From NCBI GenBank assembly GCA_040768665.1, contig JAXGMN010000043.1, forward strand, positions 52,968-116,967: a stretch of 64,000 bases of DNA, given 5' to 3'. The notes beneath the pieces were generated by a model, which worked only from the letters and a program-made list of their open reading frames with translations, did not search any database and was not told the DNA's origin. The translations under genes and the position numbers were made by a program. This document shows, piece after piece, positions 46,463-61,275 of the stretch; positions within the stretch are counted from its first letter, which is position 1; each line of letters starts with the position of its first letter. This DNA is from JABWBD01 sp040768665. GTDB lineage: Bacteria > Planctomycetota > Planctomycetia > Pirellulales > Thermoguttaceae.

Positions 46463-46928
46463 GTGTGCCACTGCTTGTGATTGGACCGGCTGGCCATTAA
46501 CATGAGGCTTGCCACAATCACAAGCAGTGGGAAGCGGCGGCATGCCCCGCAGCGCCGCACTGCTTGGAGTTGTGGTGAAGCCGGTTCCGATGGAAGCCGC
46601 ATTCAACTCCAATCCGTGTGCCACTGCTTGTGGTTGGACCGGCTGGCCACTGGCTTGAGGCTTGCCACAATCACAAGCAGTGGAGCTGCCGGCATAGCCC
46701 GCGCGCCGCACTGCTTGGAGTTGTGGTAAAGCCGGTTCCGATGGAAGCCGGATTCAACTCCAATCCGTGTGCCACTGCTTGTGGTTGGACCGGCTGGCCA
46801 CTGGCTTGAGGCTTGCCACAATCACAAGCAGTGGGAAGCGCCGGCATAGCCCGCAGCGCCGCACTGCTTGGAGTTGTGGTAAAGCCGGTTCCGATGGAAA
46901 CCGCATTCAACTCCAAGCAGTGGCACAC
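46463..46928. repeat. Three-unit tandem array of palindromic modules
   Basis: Units begin at 46463, 46616 and 46767 with GTGTGCCACTGCTTGTG and measure 153, 151 and 162 bases. Each has two modules. Module 1 is a hairpin with arms CCACTGCTTGTGRTTG and CAATCACAAGCAGTGG. Module 2 begins GCACTGCTTGGAGTTGTGG and ends ATTCAACTCCAA. Only the last unit closes module 2 with CAAGCAGTGGCACAC, the exact complement of the array's first 15 bases. Units are over 90 percent alike. The array fills nearly the whole 527-base gap between treZ copy 2 and malQ. Confidence 0.92.
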
Positions 46929-46960
46929 GTCGGTCGGTCTCCTCGCGAGATCGTGGACCA

Positions 46961-48805
46961 TCATGCGGCGGTCTCCCGTTGGAAGACCGCAACGGAGCGT
47001 GCGGAGAGACTCAGCGATAGCTCCCCGTGCGACTCCAGCACAACCGTCTTACTTGTTTGAGCGGTTTCGTCGGAGCGAAGGAGTTGCCGCCAGCGTCCGT
47101 TCGGCACAGGGACGGTGAACTCCGCCGGTTGCCGGCCGAAGTAGAAAACCGCCACGACTTCGCTTCCGGCAGACCACCGGCGACAAGCCAGAACCTGGCT
47201 GGCCTCGTTCCAGAAGATCTCGCGGTGGTTCTTGCTCACCAAAGCCAGCGCGGGCACCGTTTTGCGCAAGTGGAGCAGGCGACGATAGAAATCCAGCAGC
47301 TCGCGGTGCCGGGGCTGCTCGGCAAGCTCGCGATTGAGTCTCGCCCGCCGGAAGGTGGCTTCGTCCTTGGGATCGGGAATCTCTCCATGCCACTGAAAGC
47401 GGATGAATTCCGACTGCCGTCCCCGCCGGACCGCATCATTCAGCGCCGGATCCCCGTGGTCGATGAAGTAGGGAAACGGGGCCGTCTCACCGTACTCCTC
47501 GCCCATGAACAGCAACGGAATCGCGGGCGACAGCAACACGATGCTTGCCGCCAGCTTCAACTCCTCGAAAGCGATCAGTTGACTGAGCCGTTCGCTCCGG
47601 AGTCGATTGCCGACCTGGTCGTGGTTCTGGCAGTAGACGACGAACTTCGTTGCGGGAACGCTTTCGGAGGAAACGCCCTGACGCCGCCCGCGGTAGTGCG
47701 AGTACTGGCCGGTCAGGGCGAAGCCGTCGCGAATCGCGCGTGCGAGATGCCCGAGCGTGCCGAAGTCGCGGTAGTAGCCGGCCTGCTCGCCGGTCAGCAG
47801 CGATTGCAGGGCGTGATGGAAATCCTCGTTCCACAGGCCGTCGAGCCCGTAGCCGCCGTCCTCCGGCGCGCGGACATGCAGGGTGTCGTTCTTGTTGCTT
47901 TCGGCGAACAGGTAGACGCGGCGGGCAAGTCGCTCCGCTTCGCCGTGCACCGCCTCGGAAAGCTCGCGGAGAAAGGGCCGTGCGGACGTATCGAAAATCG
48001 CGTGAACCGCGTCCAGGCGGAGCATGTCGACGTGGAAATCGCGCACCCACGAGAGCGCGTTTTCGACGAAGTAGCGGACGACGTGATCGCTCTCGTGTCC
48101 ATCGAAGTTGATCGCCTCGCCCCAGGGCGTTCGATAGCGATCGGTGAAATAGGGACCGAAGTCGGCCAGGTAATTGCCTTCCGGGCCCAGGTGGTTGTAG
48201 ACCACGTCCAACGCCACCGCCAATCCACGACAATGGCAGGCCTGGACCAGTCGCCGCAGCCCGTCAGGGCCGCCGTAACTGTTCTGTGCGGCGAAGGGGT
48301 AGACGCCGTCGTAACCCCAGTTTCGCGAGCCGGGAAACTGGGCGATCGGCATCAGTTCGATCGCGGTGACGCCGAGTTGCTTGAGTCCATCGAGGTATGG
48401 GATGACGCCGTCGAATGTCCCTTCTTCGCTGAAGGCTCCAACGTGGAGCTCGTAGAGCACGTAGTCGGCGATCGGCAGCCCGGGCCAGCCGCGATCCAGC
48501 CAGGGAAACTCGAGGTCGACGACCTGCGACGGACCGTGAACACCCGCGGGCTGAAGCCGCGAGGCAGGATCCGGCCGGCGAGGGCCGCCGTCGAGCCGGT
48601 AGAAGTACTTCGCACCCGGCTCCACACCTTCGAGGACGCCGAGGAAATAGCCGTCGCCAATCGCGTCAAGGGGCCGGTGCCGGGGAGCCGGTTCGATGAT
48701 TTCAACGGCCACGCCGGTGCATTGGGGAGCCCAGACGAGAAATCGGCACCGGTTCTGCCCGAGGCAAGTTGCACCCAGTCTTCCGCACGGATGCTCGGTG
48801 ATCAC
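46961..48805 (-). CDS. treZ: Malto-oligosyltrehalose trehalohydrolase (copy 2)
   Basis: 614 residues, a clear paralogue of the copy at 42424-44304. Shared motifs: VLYELHVGAFSEEGTFDGVI, NWGYDGVYPFAAQNSYGGP, DVVYNHLGPEGNYL, MLRLDAVHAIFD, LFAESNKNDTLHV and QNHDQVGNRLRSERL. The arrangement of catalytic Asp, Glu and Asp is intact. The start is GTG 48805, whose GTGA overlaps the glgB stop; the much longer open frame upstream is antisense-like and inside glgB. Differences from copy 1 around the substrate loops may reflect another chain-length preference, which I cannot judge. It closes the glgX-glgE-treS-glgB series before the repeat array. Confidence 0.94.
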   Translation of the reverse strand: MITEHPCGRLGATCLGQNRCRFLVWAPQCTGVAVEIIEPAPRHRPLDAIGDGYFLGVLEGVEPGAKYFYRLDGGPRRPDPASRLQPAGVHGPSQVVDLEFPWLDRGWPGLPIADYVLYELHVGAFSEEGTFDGVIPYLDGLKQLGVTAIELMPIAQFPGSRNWGYDGVYPFAAQNSYGGPDGLRRLVQACHCRGLAVALDVVYNHLGPEGNYLADFGPYFTDRYRTPWGEAINFDGHESDHVVRYFVENALSWVRDFHVDMLRLDAVHAIFDTSARPFLRELSEAVHGEAERLARRVYLFAESNKNDTLHVRAPEDGGYGLDGLWNEDFHHALQSLLTGEQAGYYRDFGTLGHLARAIRDGFALTGQYSHYRGRRQGVSSESVPATKFVVYCQNHDQVGNRLRSERLSQLIAFEELKLAASIVLLSPAIPLLFMGEEYGETAPFPYFIDHGDPALNDAVRRGRQSEFIRFQWHGEIPDPKDEATFRRARLNRELAEQPRHRELLDFYRRLLHLRKTVPALALVSKNHREIFWNEASQVLACRRWSAGSEVVAVFYFGRQPAEFTVPVPNGRWRQLLRSDETAQTSKTVVLESHGELSLSLSARSVAVFQRETAA

Positions 48806-50706
48806 TTTCGTCTCTTTCCTTTGAAGAATACGACTCCCAGAGGCGGAACCGTCACGACGAGCGAGCAGGGTTGACCGTGTGACGGAATCGGCGATCCTTC
48901 GATTCCTCCCAGGTTTCCCCAACCGGTGCCGCCGTACAGCGGCGCGTCGCTGTTGAGGATCTCTTCCCAGTAGCCGCAATGCGGAGCGCCGACGCGGTAG
49001 TTGGAGCGCGGCAGCGGCGTGAAGTTCGCGATCACGATGATATCGTCGTCGGTCGGAAATCCTCGCCGCAAGAAGCTGAGCACGCTCTGCTGGCTGTCGT
49101 GGCAGTCGAGCCACTGGAACCCTTGCGGATCGCCGTCGAACACGTGCAGGGCCGGATACTGCCGATAGGCACGGTTGAGATCCTCCACCCATCGCTGCAT
49201 GCCCGCATGGTTCGGGAAGTCGAGGAGATTCCAATCGAGCGCTTCGTCATGGTTCCATTCCCGCCACTGTGCGAACTCGCCGCCCATGAAGAGGAGTTTC
49301 TTGCCCGGCTGGGCGTACATGTAGCCGAGAAGGATTCGCAGGTTCGCGAACTTCTGCCAGTCGTCGCCGGGCATTTTCCCCACCAGCGAGCCTTTGCCGT
49401 GGACCACCTCGTCGTGCGAGAGCGGCAGAACGAAGTTTTCCGTGAAGGCGTAGACCTGGCGGAAGGTGATTGTATCGTGGTGGTACTTGCGGTGAACCGG
49501 GTCGAGGCTCATGTACTGCAGGGTATCGTGCATCCAGCCCATGTCCCACTTGTAGCCGAACCCCAAGCCGCCGATGTAGGTCGGGCGAGAGACCATCGGC
49601 CAGGCGGTCGACTCCTCGGCCATCGTCACCGTGTCCGGGAAATTCGAATAGACCGCCTCATTCATCTTGCGCAGGAAATCGATGGCTTCGAGATTCTCGC
49701 GTCCGCCGTATTGGTTGGGGATCCACTGGCCTTCTCGGCGCGAGTAGTCGAGGTACAGCATCGAGGCAACGGCGTCGACCCGCAGCCCGTCGACGTGGTA
49801 CTTGTCGAGCCAGAACATGGCGCTGGAAAGGAGGAAGCCCCGCACCTCGTTGCGGCTGTAGTTGAACACGAGCGTGCCCCAATCGGGATGCACGCGCTGG
49901 CGGATGTCGGAGTGTTCGTAGAGATAGGTGCCGTCGAAGTAACCCAGGCCGTGCTCGTCGCTGGTGAAGTGCGACGGCACCCAGTCGAGGATGACGCCGA
50001 TCTCGTGCTGGTGGAGCGTGTCGATCAGGTACATCAGATCCTGGGGCGTTCCGTAGCGGCTGGTCGGGGCGAAGTAGCCGGTCGTCTGGTAGCCCCAGGA
50101 GCCGTAAAACGGGTGTTCCATCAGCGGCAGGAACTCCACGTGCGTAAAGTTCATCTTCTTCACGTACTCGGCGAGCCTGACGGCCAATTCGCGGTACGAT
50201 GCCGTGCCGCCCGACTCCGCCTGGCGCATCCAGGATCCGAAGTGCAGCTCATAGATCGACATGGGGGCGGTCATCGAGTGCCGGCCGGCGCGGGTGGAAA
50301 GCCAGTGCTCGTCGCTCCACTCGTACTCGAGGTCCCAGACGATCGAGGCGGTCTGCGGCGAGACTTCCGTATAGAAGGCGTACGGGTCGGTCTTGTCCAC
50401 GCGGTAGTTGCCGTGGCGCGACACGATGAAATACTTGTAGCGGCTGCCGTGGTGGCACTCGGGGATGAAGCCCTCCCAAATCCCGGAGTCGCGGTGAGGG
50501 CTGAGAAAATGGCTGCGATTCGACCAGCCGTTGAAGTCGCCCATCACGGCGACCCGCTCGGCGTTCGGCGCCCAGATGGCGAAGTGCACACCTTGTTCGC
50601 CGTTGACGTTCACGCAGTGGGCGCCCATCTTCTCATAGAGACGGAGGTGCGTACCTTCGTTGAAGAGATAAATATCCTGGTCGGAAAACGGACTTGTCAG
50701 GAGCAT
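48802..50706 (-). CDS. glgB: 1,4-alpha-glucan branching enzyme
   Basis: 634 residues. GlgB makes alpha-1,6 branches. A CBM48 module (GVHFAIWAPNAERVAVMGDFNGW) is followed by the GH13 barrel with MSIYELHFGSWMR, HFTSDEHGLGYFDGTYLYEH, GLRVDAVASMLYLDY (nucleophile), AEESTAWPMVSRP (acid/base) and LSHDEVVHGKGSLVGKMPGD. YMYAQPGKKLLFMGGEF is also characteristic. It lacks the extra N-terminal domain of E. coli GlgB, which is common. I start it at ATG 50706, with AGAGG 6 bases upstream, not at the upstream ATG 50763. The stop overlaps treZ copy 2 by 4 bases. Confidence 0.96.
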   Translation of the reverse strand: MLLTSPFSDQDIYLFNEGTHLRLYEKMGAHCVNVNGEQGVHFAIWAPNAERVAVMGDFNGWSNRSHFLSPHRDSGIWEGFIPECHHGSRYKYFIVSRHGNYRVDKTDPYAFYTEVSPQTASIVWDLEYEWSDEHWLSTRAGRHSMTAPMSIYELHFGSWMRQAESGGTASYRELAVRLAEYVKKMNFTHVEFLPLMEHPFYGSWGYQTTGYFAPTSRYGTPQDLMYLIDTLHQHEIGVILDWVPSHFTSDEHGLGYFDGTYLYEHSDIRQRVHPDWGTLVFNYSRNEVRGFLLSSAMFWLDKYHVDGLRVDAVASMLYLDYSRREGQWIPNQYGGRENLEAIDFLRKMNEAVYSNFPDTVTMAEESTAWPMVSRPTYIGGLGFGYKWDMGWMHDTLQYMSLDPVHRKYHHDTITFRQVYAFTENFVLPLSHDEVVHGKGSLVGKMPGDDWQKFANLRILLGYMYAQPGKKLLFMGGEFAQWREWNHDEALDWNLLDFPNHAGMQRWVEDLNRAYRQYPALHVFDGDPQGFQWLDCHDSQQSVLSFLRRGFPTDDDIIVIANFTPLPRSNYRVGAPHCGYWEEILNSDAPLYGGTGWGNLGGIEGSPIPSHGQPCSLVVTVPPLGVVFFKGKRRK

Positions 50707-50806
50707 CGGTACCTCTTTTCCGAAAGATCGGGCAGCTTGGCTTCTGCCGATCGTAACCTGCACGGCGTGAACGCCGCGGCGAATCGCAGCAGCCGGGCCG
50801 GTGATC

Positions 50807-54217
<3,411 letters not shown>

Positions 54218-54229
54218 TCTTGCTCCGGA

Positions 54230-56239
54230 CTACATGAAATACTCGAACTGTTGCTCCGTCCGCACGTGGCGGCGAATCTGGAAGACGTGGGCCGGCAGGA
54301 CGTGCGGGTTCAGCTCAACGTAGTTGCGAGGACCGTCCCACAAGTAACGGCCGTCGCCAAGCAGATCGTGCACCTGATAGGGCCGATCGGCTGCAATGCC
54401 CAGCTCCGCAAGCGGCAGGTCCACCCACCCCGACTCCGTGTGGTTCGAATCCAGATTCACCACCACCACGACGAGATTCTTCTTGTCGTCGCTTTGCTTG
54501 CTATAGCAGATAAGCTGATGATTGTCGACCGGGTGAAAGTCCAGATGAAGATCCGTCTGCAACGCCGGATTGTCGTGTCGGATGCGGTTGATCCGCCGCA
54601 TCAAATCCCTCAAGCTGTCGGGGCTGTCGAAATCCCAGTGGCGCACCTGATATTTCTCGGAGTTCCAATACTCCTCGCTGCCGGGCTCGCGCGGCTGGAC
54701 GTCGCAGAACTCCAGCGGCGGACCGTAAACTCCGTAGCTGGCTCCCAGGGTTGCTGCCAGCACCAGTCGCGTGACGCAGGCCGGCCTGCCGCCAAACTGC
54801 AGATATTCATTGAGAATGTCCGGCGTGTTGGGCCACAGATTCGGCCGGAAGAACTCCCGCACCTCGGTCTTCGTGAGCGTGGTGAAGTATTCGACCAGAT
54901 CGTGCTTGGTGTTCCGCCAGGTGAAGTACGTGTAGGACTGGGTGAACCCCAGCTTCGCCAGATGGTACATTACCTTCGGCCGTGTAAACGCCTCCGCGAG
55001 GAAGAGCGTTTCCGGATAGCGATCCTTGACGTCTTCGATCAGCGATTCCCAGAAGCGGAACGGCTTGGTATGGGGATTGTCGATGCGGAAGATCCGGACG
55101 CCTTGGTCGATCCAGTAGAAGATCACGCTCTTCAACTCGTTCCAGAGTTCTCGCCACTGGTCCGACTCGAAGTCGAACGGATAGATGTCTTCATATTTCT
55201 TCGGCGGGTTCTCGGCATATTGCACCGTGCCGTCCGGCCGCTCGCGGAACCACTGGCGGTGTTCTTGCACGTAGGGATGATCGGGCGAGCACTGGTAGGC
55301 GATATCCAGGGCGATCTCCATGCCGTGCTCGCCGGCGGCCTTTACGAGCCGGCGGAAATCGTCCAGGTCGCCGAGCTCCGGGTGGATCGACTTGTGGCCT
55401 CCTTCGCGGCCGCCGATTGCCCAGGGGCTGCCCGGGTCGTCCGGCGACGCGACTCGCGCGTTGTTCGGCCCCTTGCGAAAAGCGAATCCGATCGGGTGGA
55501 TCGGAGGCAGATAAAGAACGTCGAACCCCATGTCTGCGATGCGGGGCACCAGGCGCTCGAGGTCGCGGAAGGTGCCGTGGCGGCCCGGCTCGGCACTGGT
55601 CGAGCGGGGGAAGATCTCGTACCACGTGCTGTAGCGGGCCCGTTGGCGGTCGACCGAAATCGGCAATTCCTTCCGATACGTCGTGCTGTAGCGCCGATCC
55701 GGATGGGCGGCCATCACGACGGCTAACTCGTCGCTCAACGCGGCGGCGATTCGCTCCGCTTCGCTCCCCTCACCGCCCACGACGTCCGCGTACCAGCCAA
55801 GCCGATCGGCGTCTTGTCCGTCCGCACGCTGCTGGGCGGCACGGATCATTTCGGTGCCCATCTGCAGTTCAACCGGCACCTGTTGGCCCGCCTGAACGCG
55901 CTTGGCGAGATCCTTTTGCCAGGTGTCGAACCGATCGACCCAGGCTTCGACGGTGTAAAAGTATCGAGCGAGCTCCTCCACGCAAAACTCGCCTTCCCAC
56001 CGGTCGTTGACCAGCGGCTCCATGCGGACTTCGTTCCAATGCTCGTCCGCCGCGGTGCGGTACTTCAGCAAGCAGGCGAGCCGGTCGTGTCCGTCCACAA
56101 AAATGTCGGCGCGGACGACGACCCGCTCTCCCACCGTCCGCTTGATCGCAAACCGACCGCAGTCGATCTCGGGCTGCACATTTTCAATGACGACGCGCCG
56201 GCGGCCGGCTTCTCGATCCGTACTCAGTTCGACCTTCAC
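54230..56239 (-). CDS. glgE: Alpha-1,4-glucan:maltose-1-phosphate maltosyltransferase
   Basis: 669 residues, normal for GlgE. It extends glucan by two glucose units using maltose-1-phosphate. An N-terminal beta and helical-bundle region (VIENVQPEIDCGRFAIKRTV) leads to YSTWYEIFPRSTS, DVLYLPPIHPIG, GHKSIHPELGDLDDFRRLV, RIFRIDNPHTKPFRFWE (nucleophile Asp), LFLAEAFTRPKVMY (acid/base Glu) and FRPNLWPNTPDILNEYLQ, all typical. The start is taken as GTG 56239, with GGGG about 12 bases upstream; the frame is open further but overlaps glgX. The assignment is secure, the start less so. Confidence 0.95.
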   Translation of the reverse strand: MKVELSTDREAGRRRVVIENVQPEIDCGRFAIKRTVGERVVVRADIFVDGHDRLACLLKYRTAADEHWNEVRMEPLVNDRWEGEFCVEELARYFYTVEAWVDRFDTWQKDLAKRVQAGQQVPVELQMGTEMIRAAQQRADGQDADRLGWYADVVGGEGSEAERIAAALSDELAVVMAAHPDRRYSTTYRKELPISVDRQRARYSTWYEIFPRSTSAEPGRHGTFRDLERLVPRIADMGFDVLYLPPIHPIGFAFRKGPNNARVASPDDPGSPWAIGGREGGHKSIHPELGDLDDFRRLVKAAGEHGMEIALDIAYQCSPDHPYVQEHRQWFRERPDGTVQYAENPPKKYEDIYPFDFESDQWRELWNELKSVIFYWIDQGVRIFRIDNPHTKPFRFWESLIEDVKDRYPETLFLAEAFTRPKVMYHLAKLGFTQSYTYFTWRNTKHDLVEYFTTLTKTEVREFFRPNLWPNTPDILNEYLQFGGRPACVTRLVLAATLGASYGVYGPPLEFCDVQPREPGSEEYWNSEKYQVRHWDFDSPDSLRDLMRRINRIRHDNPALQTDLHLDFHPVDNHQLICYSKQSDDKKNLVVVVVNLDSNHTESGWVDLPLAELGIAADRPYQVHDLLGDGRYLWDGPRNYVELNPHVLPAHVFQIRRHVRTEQQFEYFM

Positions 56240-56271
56240 GACTGGTTTGTCCCCTGCTGGCTTGGAGTCCT

Positions 56272-58476
<2,205 letters not shown>

Positions 58477-58795
58477 TTTTTCCTCGTTGATAAACATGCC
58501 CCCGCCGGGCTGACGCTATCTTAGCGCTAAAAGAGGACGTTTCAAGGCGAGGGGCACCGGCGGGTTGGTATCAACCCTACGTCGAAAGGGGGGCCGGTTT
58601 TCAACGCTGCCAGTTCCGCCTAAGATTGGGCACGCGGGATTATTCCAGAGCTGAAGGAAAAGCTTCGCCGGTTTAAGAGGCCCTAACAAAACCAGCCCTG
58701 GCTCCGAGCCAAACATCGGCAAGACCCAGAGAACAGGCGTCTTGGCTCGCCCCCCCCTTTTGGTACGACATCGAAGAAGAGTGGGAGTTGGCACT
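58477..58795. other. Divergent control region between glgX and glgC
   Basis: About 320 bases that must contain promoters for the minus-strand trehalose/glycogen locus and for glgC. The only clear symmetric site is TTAGCGCTAA at 58521-58530, a perfect 10-base palindrome 45 bases before the glgX start. I see no confident -35/-10 pair. Confidence 0.45.
58521..58530. promoter_or_regulatory. Palindrome TTAGCGCTAA, possible operator of the glycogen/trehalose locus
   Basis: A perfect 10-base palindrome placed where a regulator of glgX would bind. Short enough that chance is not excluded, and no nearby regulator gene is known to match it. Confidence 0.3.
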
Positions 58796-60085
58796 ATGAA
58801 GAACGTGATCACGCTCGTGCTCGGAGGGGGACGAGGCACTCGTCTTTACCCCCTCACCAAATTCCGATCGAAACCCGCGGTCCCATTGGCCGGAAAGTAC
58901 CGGCTGATCGATATTCCGCTGTCGAACTGCATCCACAGCGACCTGAACCGCATCTACGTACTCACCCAGTTCAACTCGGTAAGCCTGCACCGGCACATCG
59001 GAAGTACCTATTCGTTCGACGCGTTCCGGGGCGGGTTTGTCGAAATTCTCGCCGCGCAGCAGACCGTCGGCCACTCCGAGTGGTACCAGGGTACTGCTGA
59101 TGCCGTTCGCCAGAATCTTTCTTACCTGCAGCAGCCCGACGTCGAACTGGTCCTGATCCTCTCCGGCGATCAGCTTTACCGGATGGATTACCGTGAGTTG
59201 ATCGACATCCATCAACGGACTGGGGCCGAGGTGACCATCTCGACGGTCCCGGTGCATAGCAAGGATGCGTCGGGGCTGGGGATCATGCGGATGAATGAAG
59301 ACGGGCGAATCGTGAAGTTCGTCGAAAAGCCGAAAACGGAAGAGGCGCTTGCCCCGGTCCGGACCGATCCCGCCTGGATCGACGCCCGCGGAATCGAAAG
59401 CGGCGGACGCGATTGTCTGGCGAGCACCGGCATTTATTTGTTCAATCGCAATACCCTGTTCGATCTGCTGGAAAAGCATTCCGCCCCGGACTTCGGCAAA
59501 GAGATTCTGCCGGCCGCAATCCAGTCCCATTGCGTTCAGGCCCATCTGTTCGACGACTACTGGGAAGACATTGGAACCATCAAGGCTTTTTACGAGGCCA
59601 ATCTCGCCATGGCCTCCAAAAACCCGCCGTTCCAACTCGTAATGCCCCAGAGACCGATCTATTCCCGGGCTCGCTACCTGCCGCCGACCTATCTCGACGG
59701 CGCAACGGTCCGCGGCAGCCTCCTGGCCGATGGTTGCATCATCGAGGACGGCGCCGTGATCGAAAACAGCATTGTCGGGCTGCGCTGCCGTATCGGACGC
59801 AACGTCACGATCCGCAATTCGGTGCTGATGGGCAACGACTTTCACCAATCCGTCGAGGAGATCGCCCACGATCTGCGTTGCGGTCAGCCGCCGGTGGGCA
59901 TTGGGGAAGGGAGCGTCATCCAAGGCGCCATCGTCGACAAGAACTGCCGCATCGGGCGAAATGTGCGGGTAAACAACGAGCCGGAAGTGGAAAACCGCGA
60001 GGAATCCGACGAGTCCGCGATGATTTGCGACGGCATCCCCGTGATCTCCAAAAACGGGATCCTCCCGGACGGCTGGGTGCTTTGA
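58796..60085 (+). CDS. glgC: Glucose-1-phosphate adenylyltransferase
   Basis: 429 residues. Makes ADP-glucose from ATP and glucose-1-phosphate for glycogen or maltose-1-phosphate synthesis. The N-terminal transferase domain has VLGGGRGTRLYPLT, AVPLAGKYRLIDIPLSNC, WYQGTADAVRQN, ILSGDQLYRMDY, KFVEKPKT and YWEDIGTIKAFYEAN. The C-terminal left-handed beta helix has SLLADGCIIEDGAVIENSIVG. The start is ATG 58796 with GGGAG 8 bases upstream. No glycogen synthase gene (glgA or glgM) is in the window, so its product must be used by an enzyme encoded elsewhere. Confidence 0.96.
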   Translation: MKNVITLVLGGGRGTRLYPLTKFRSKPAVPLAGKYRLIDIPLSNCIHSDLNRIYVLTQFNSVSLHRHIGSTYSFDAFRGGFVEILAAQQTVGHSEWYQGTADAVRQNLSYLQQPDVELVLILSGDQLYRMDYRELIDIHQRTGAEVTISTVPVHSKDASGLGIMRMNEDGRIVKFVEKPKTEEALAPVRTDPAWIDARGIESGGRDCLASTGIYLFNRNTLFDLLEKHSAPDFGKEILPAAIQSHCVQAHLFDDYWEDIGTIKAFYEANLAMASKNPPFQLVMPQRPIYSRARYLPPTYLDGATVRGSLLADGCIIEDGAVIENSIVGLRCRIGRNVTIRNSVLMGNDFHQSVEEIAHDLRCGQPPVGIGEGSVIQGAIVDKNCRIGRNVRVNNEPEVENREESDESAMICDGIPVISKNGILPDGWVL

Positions 60086-60096
60086 AAGGAGACATC

Positions 60097-60828
60097 ATGC
60101 AACTGGACGGCAGAATCGCACTGGTCACCGGTGGGGGGAGCGGAATCGGCTTGGCAACCGCCGCCGCACTGGCGCGGGAAGGATGCCGGGTGGCGATCAC
60201 CGGGCGAAATGGCGAAAAACTCCGCAAAGCGGCAGAGGGCCTATCCCGTAGCCCGCCGATTCTCAGCCGGCCTTGTGACGTGGCCGACAGAAATCAGGTT
60301 GCCGAACTCTTCGAGTGGCTTCGACAGGAGGCTGGTGCACCGGAGATCCTTGTCAATTCGGCGGGCATTAACGTCCGGCGCCGGATGATGGCCGAACTCG
60401 ACCCTGCCGACTGGGATCAGATGATGGCCATCAACGTGACCGGGGCCTACCACTGCATCCGTGCCGCACTTCCGGAAATGCGGAAGCGCCGCACCGGGCT
60501 GATCGTCAATATCTCGTCCATTTCCGGAAAGCGTGCCTCGGCGCTGGGTGGGCCGGGGTACTGCGCCTCGAAGTTCGCTTTGACGGGACTCGGAACCGCG
60601 GTCGGCCTGGAGGAACGCGCCAACGGAATCCACATGACCAACATCTACCCGGGCGAAGTGGCCACACCCATCCTTGAACAACGGCCAACCCCTGTTCCAC
60701 CCGAGAGACTGGCTGCAATGCTCCAGCCGGAGGACATCGCTCAGATGGTGTTGGCCATCGCTCGTCTTCCGGACCGGGCAATTGTCCCCGAACTTGTGAT
60801 TACTCCGATGTATCAAGAGTATGCTTGA
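60097..60828 (+). CDS. Short-chain dehydrogenase/reductase
   Basis: 243 residues, classical SDR. The NAD(P) motif is TGGGSGIG, followed by NSAG and the catalytic YCASK with the upstream serine in NISSISGKRAS. IYPGEVATPI lies after the active site. The substrate cannot be told; the motif set fits a 3-ketoacyl or sugar alcohol oxidoreductase. An excellent AAAGGAG ribosome site precedes ATG 60097. It begins 11 bases after glgC and is probably co-transcribed with it. Confidence 0.93.
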   Translation: MQLDGRIALVTGGGSGIGLATAAALAREGCRVAITGRNGEKLRKAAEGLSRSPPILSRPCDVADRNQVAELFEWLRQEAGAPEILVNSAGINVRRRMMAELDPADWDQMMAINVTGAYHCIRAALPEMRKRRTGLIVNISSISGKRASALGGPGYCASKFALTGLGTAVGLEERANGIHMTNIYPGEVATPILEQRPTPVPPERLAAMLQPEDIAQMVLAIARLPDRAIVPELVITPMYQEYA

Positions 60829-61275
60829 CAGATCGCGCCGCAGCCGTAAGATAAATACTGAACACGTGAACCCTATGCCGCCCTTTGGCGACTTACCTTA
60901 CTATCACCAAGAGCTCCTGCCGGCCCGCCCCCGGCAGGAGCCGGGCCGCGCACACGCGCCAGCGGTTTGCCTCGCGTGCTCGCCACGGACAAGACGGCAA
61001 ATTGGGTGGAATGCCAGCCGCTTGCCAGGATGAGCGTTTCCTGCTACGCTAGCTCCTGGAGGTAGACGGAATGTATCCCGCGACTCCGCTGGCGGCCAAT
61101 CCCTTCCTCTCCTCTCTCGCCCGCGTTCCGCGCGCACCAACTCATCGGCAACTCCAATCCTCTCCGCGTTGCATGGATTTTCCGGCGGGGCCTCTCCGGG
61201 CTGCGTCAAAAAAGATTTTTGGTCGCGCGTGCAAGATTTCGCCCTGACGCTTGTGTGATACTTAGGAGAACCGCG
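60829..61275. other. Intergenic region with a strong hairpin
   Basis: About 450 bases without a credible gene. A perfect hairpin with arms GCTCCTGCCGG (60913-60923) and CCGGCAGGAGC (60931-60941) lies 85 bases after the SDR stop; it may end that transcript, though no T run follows. The promoter of the sigma factor gene must lie further on, but I cannot place it. Confidence 0.5.

Noticed and set aside
46463..46928. CRISPR array
   Set aside because: Repeats are 150-160 bases long, contiguous and without unique spacers; no cas genes are nearby.
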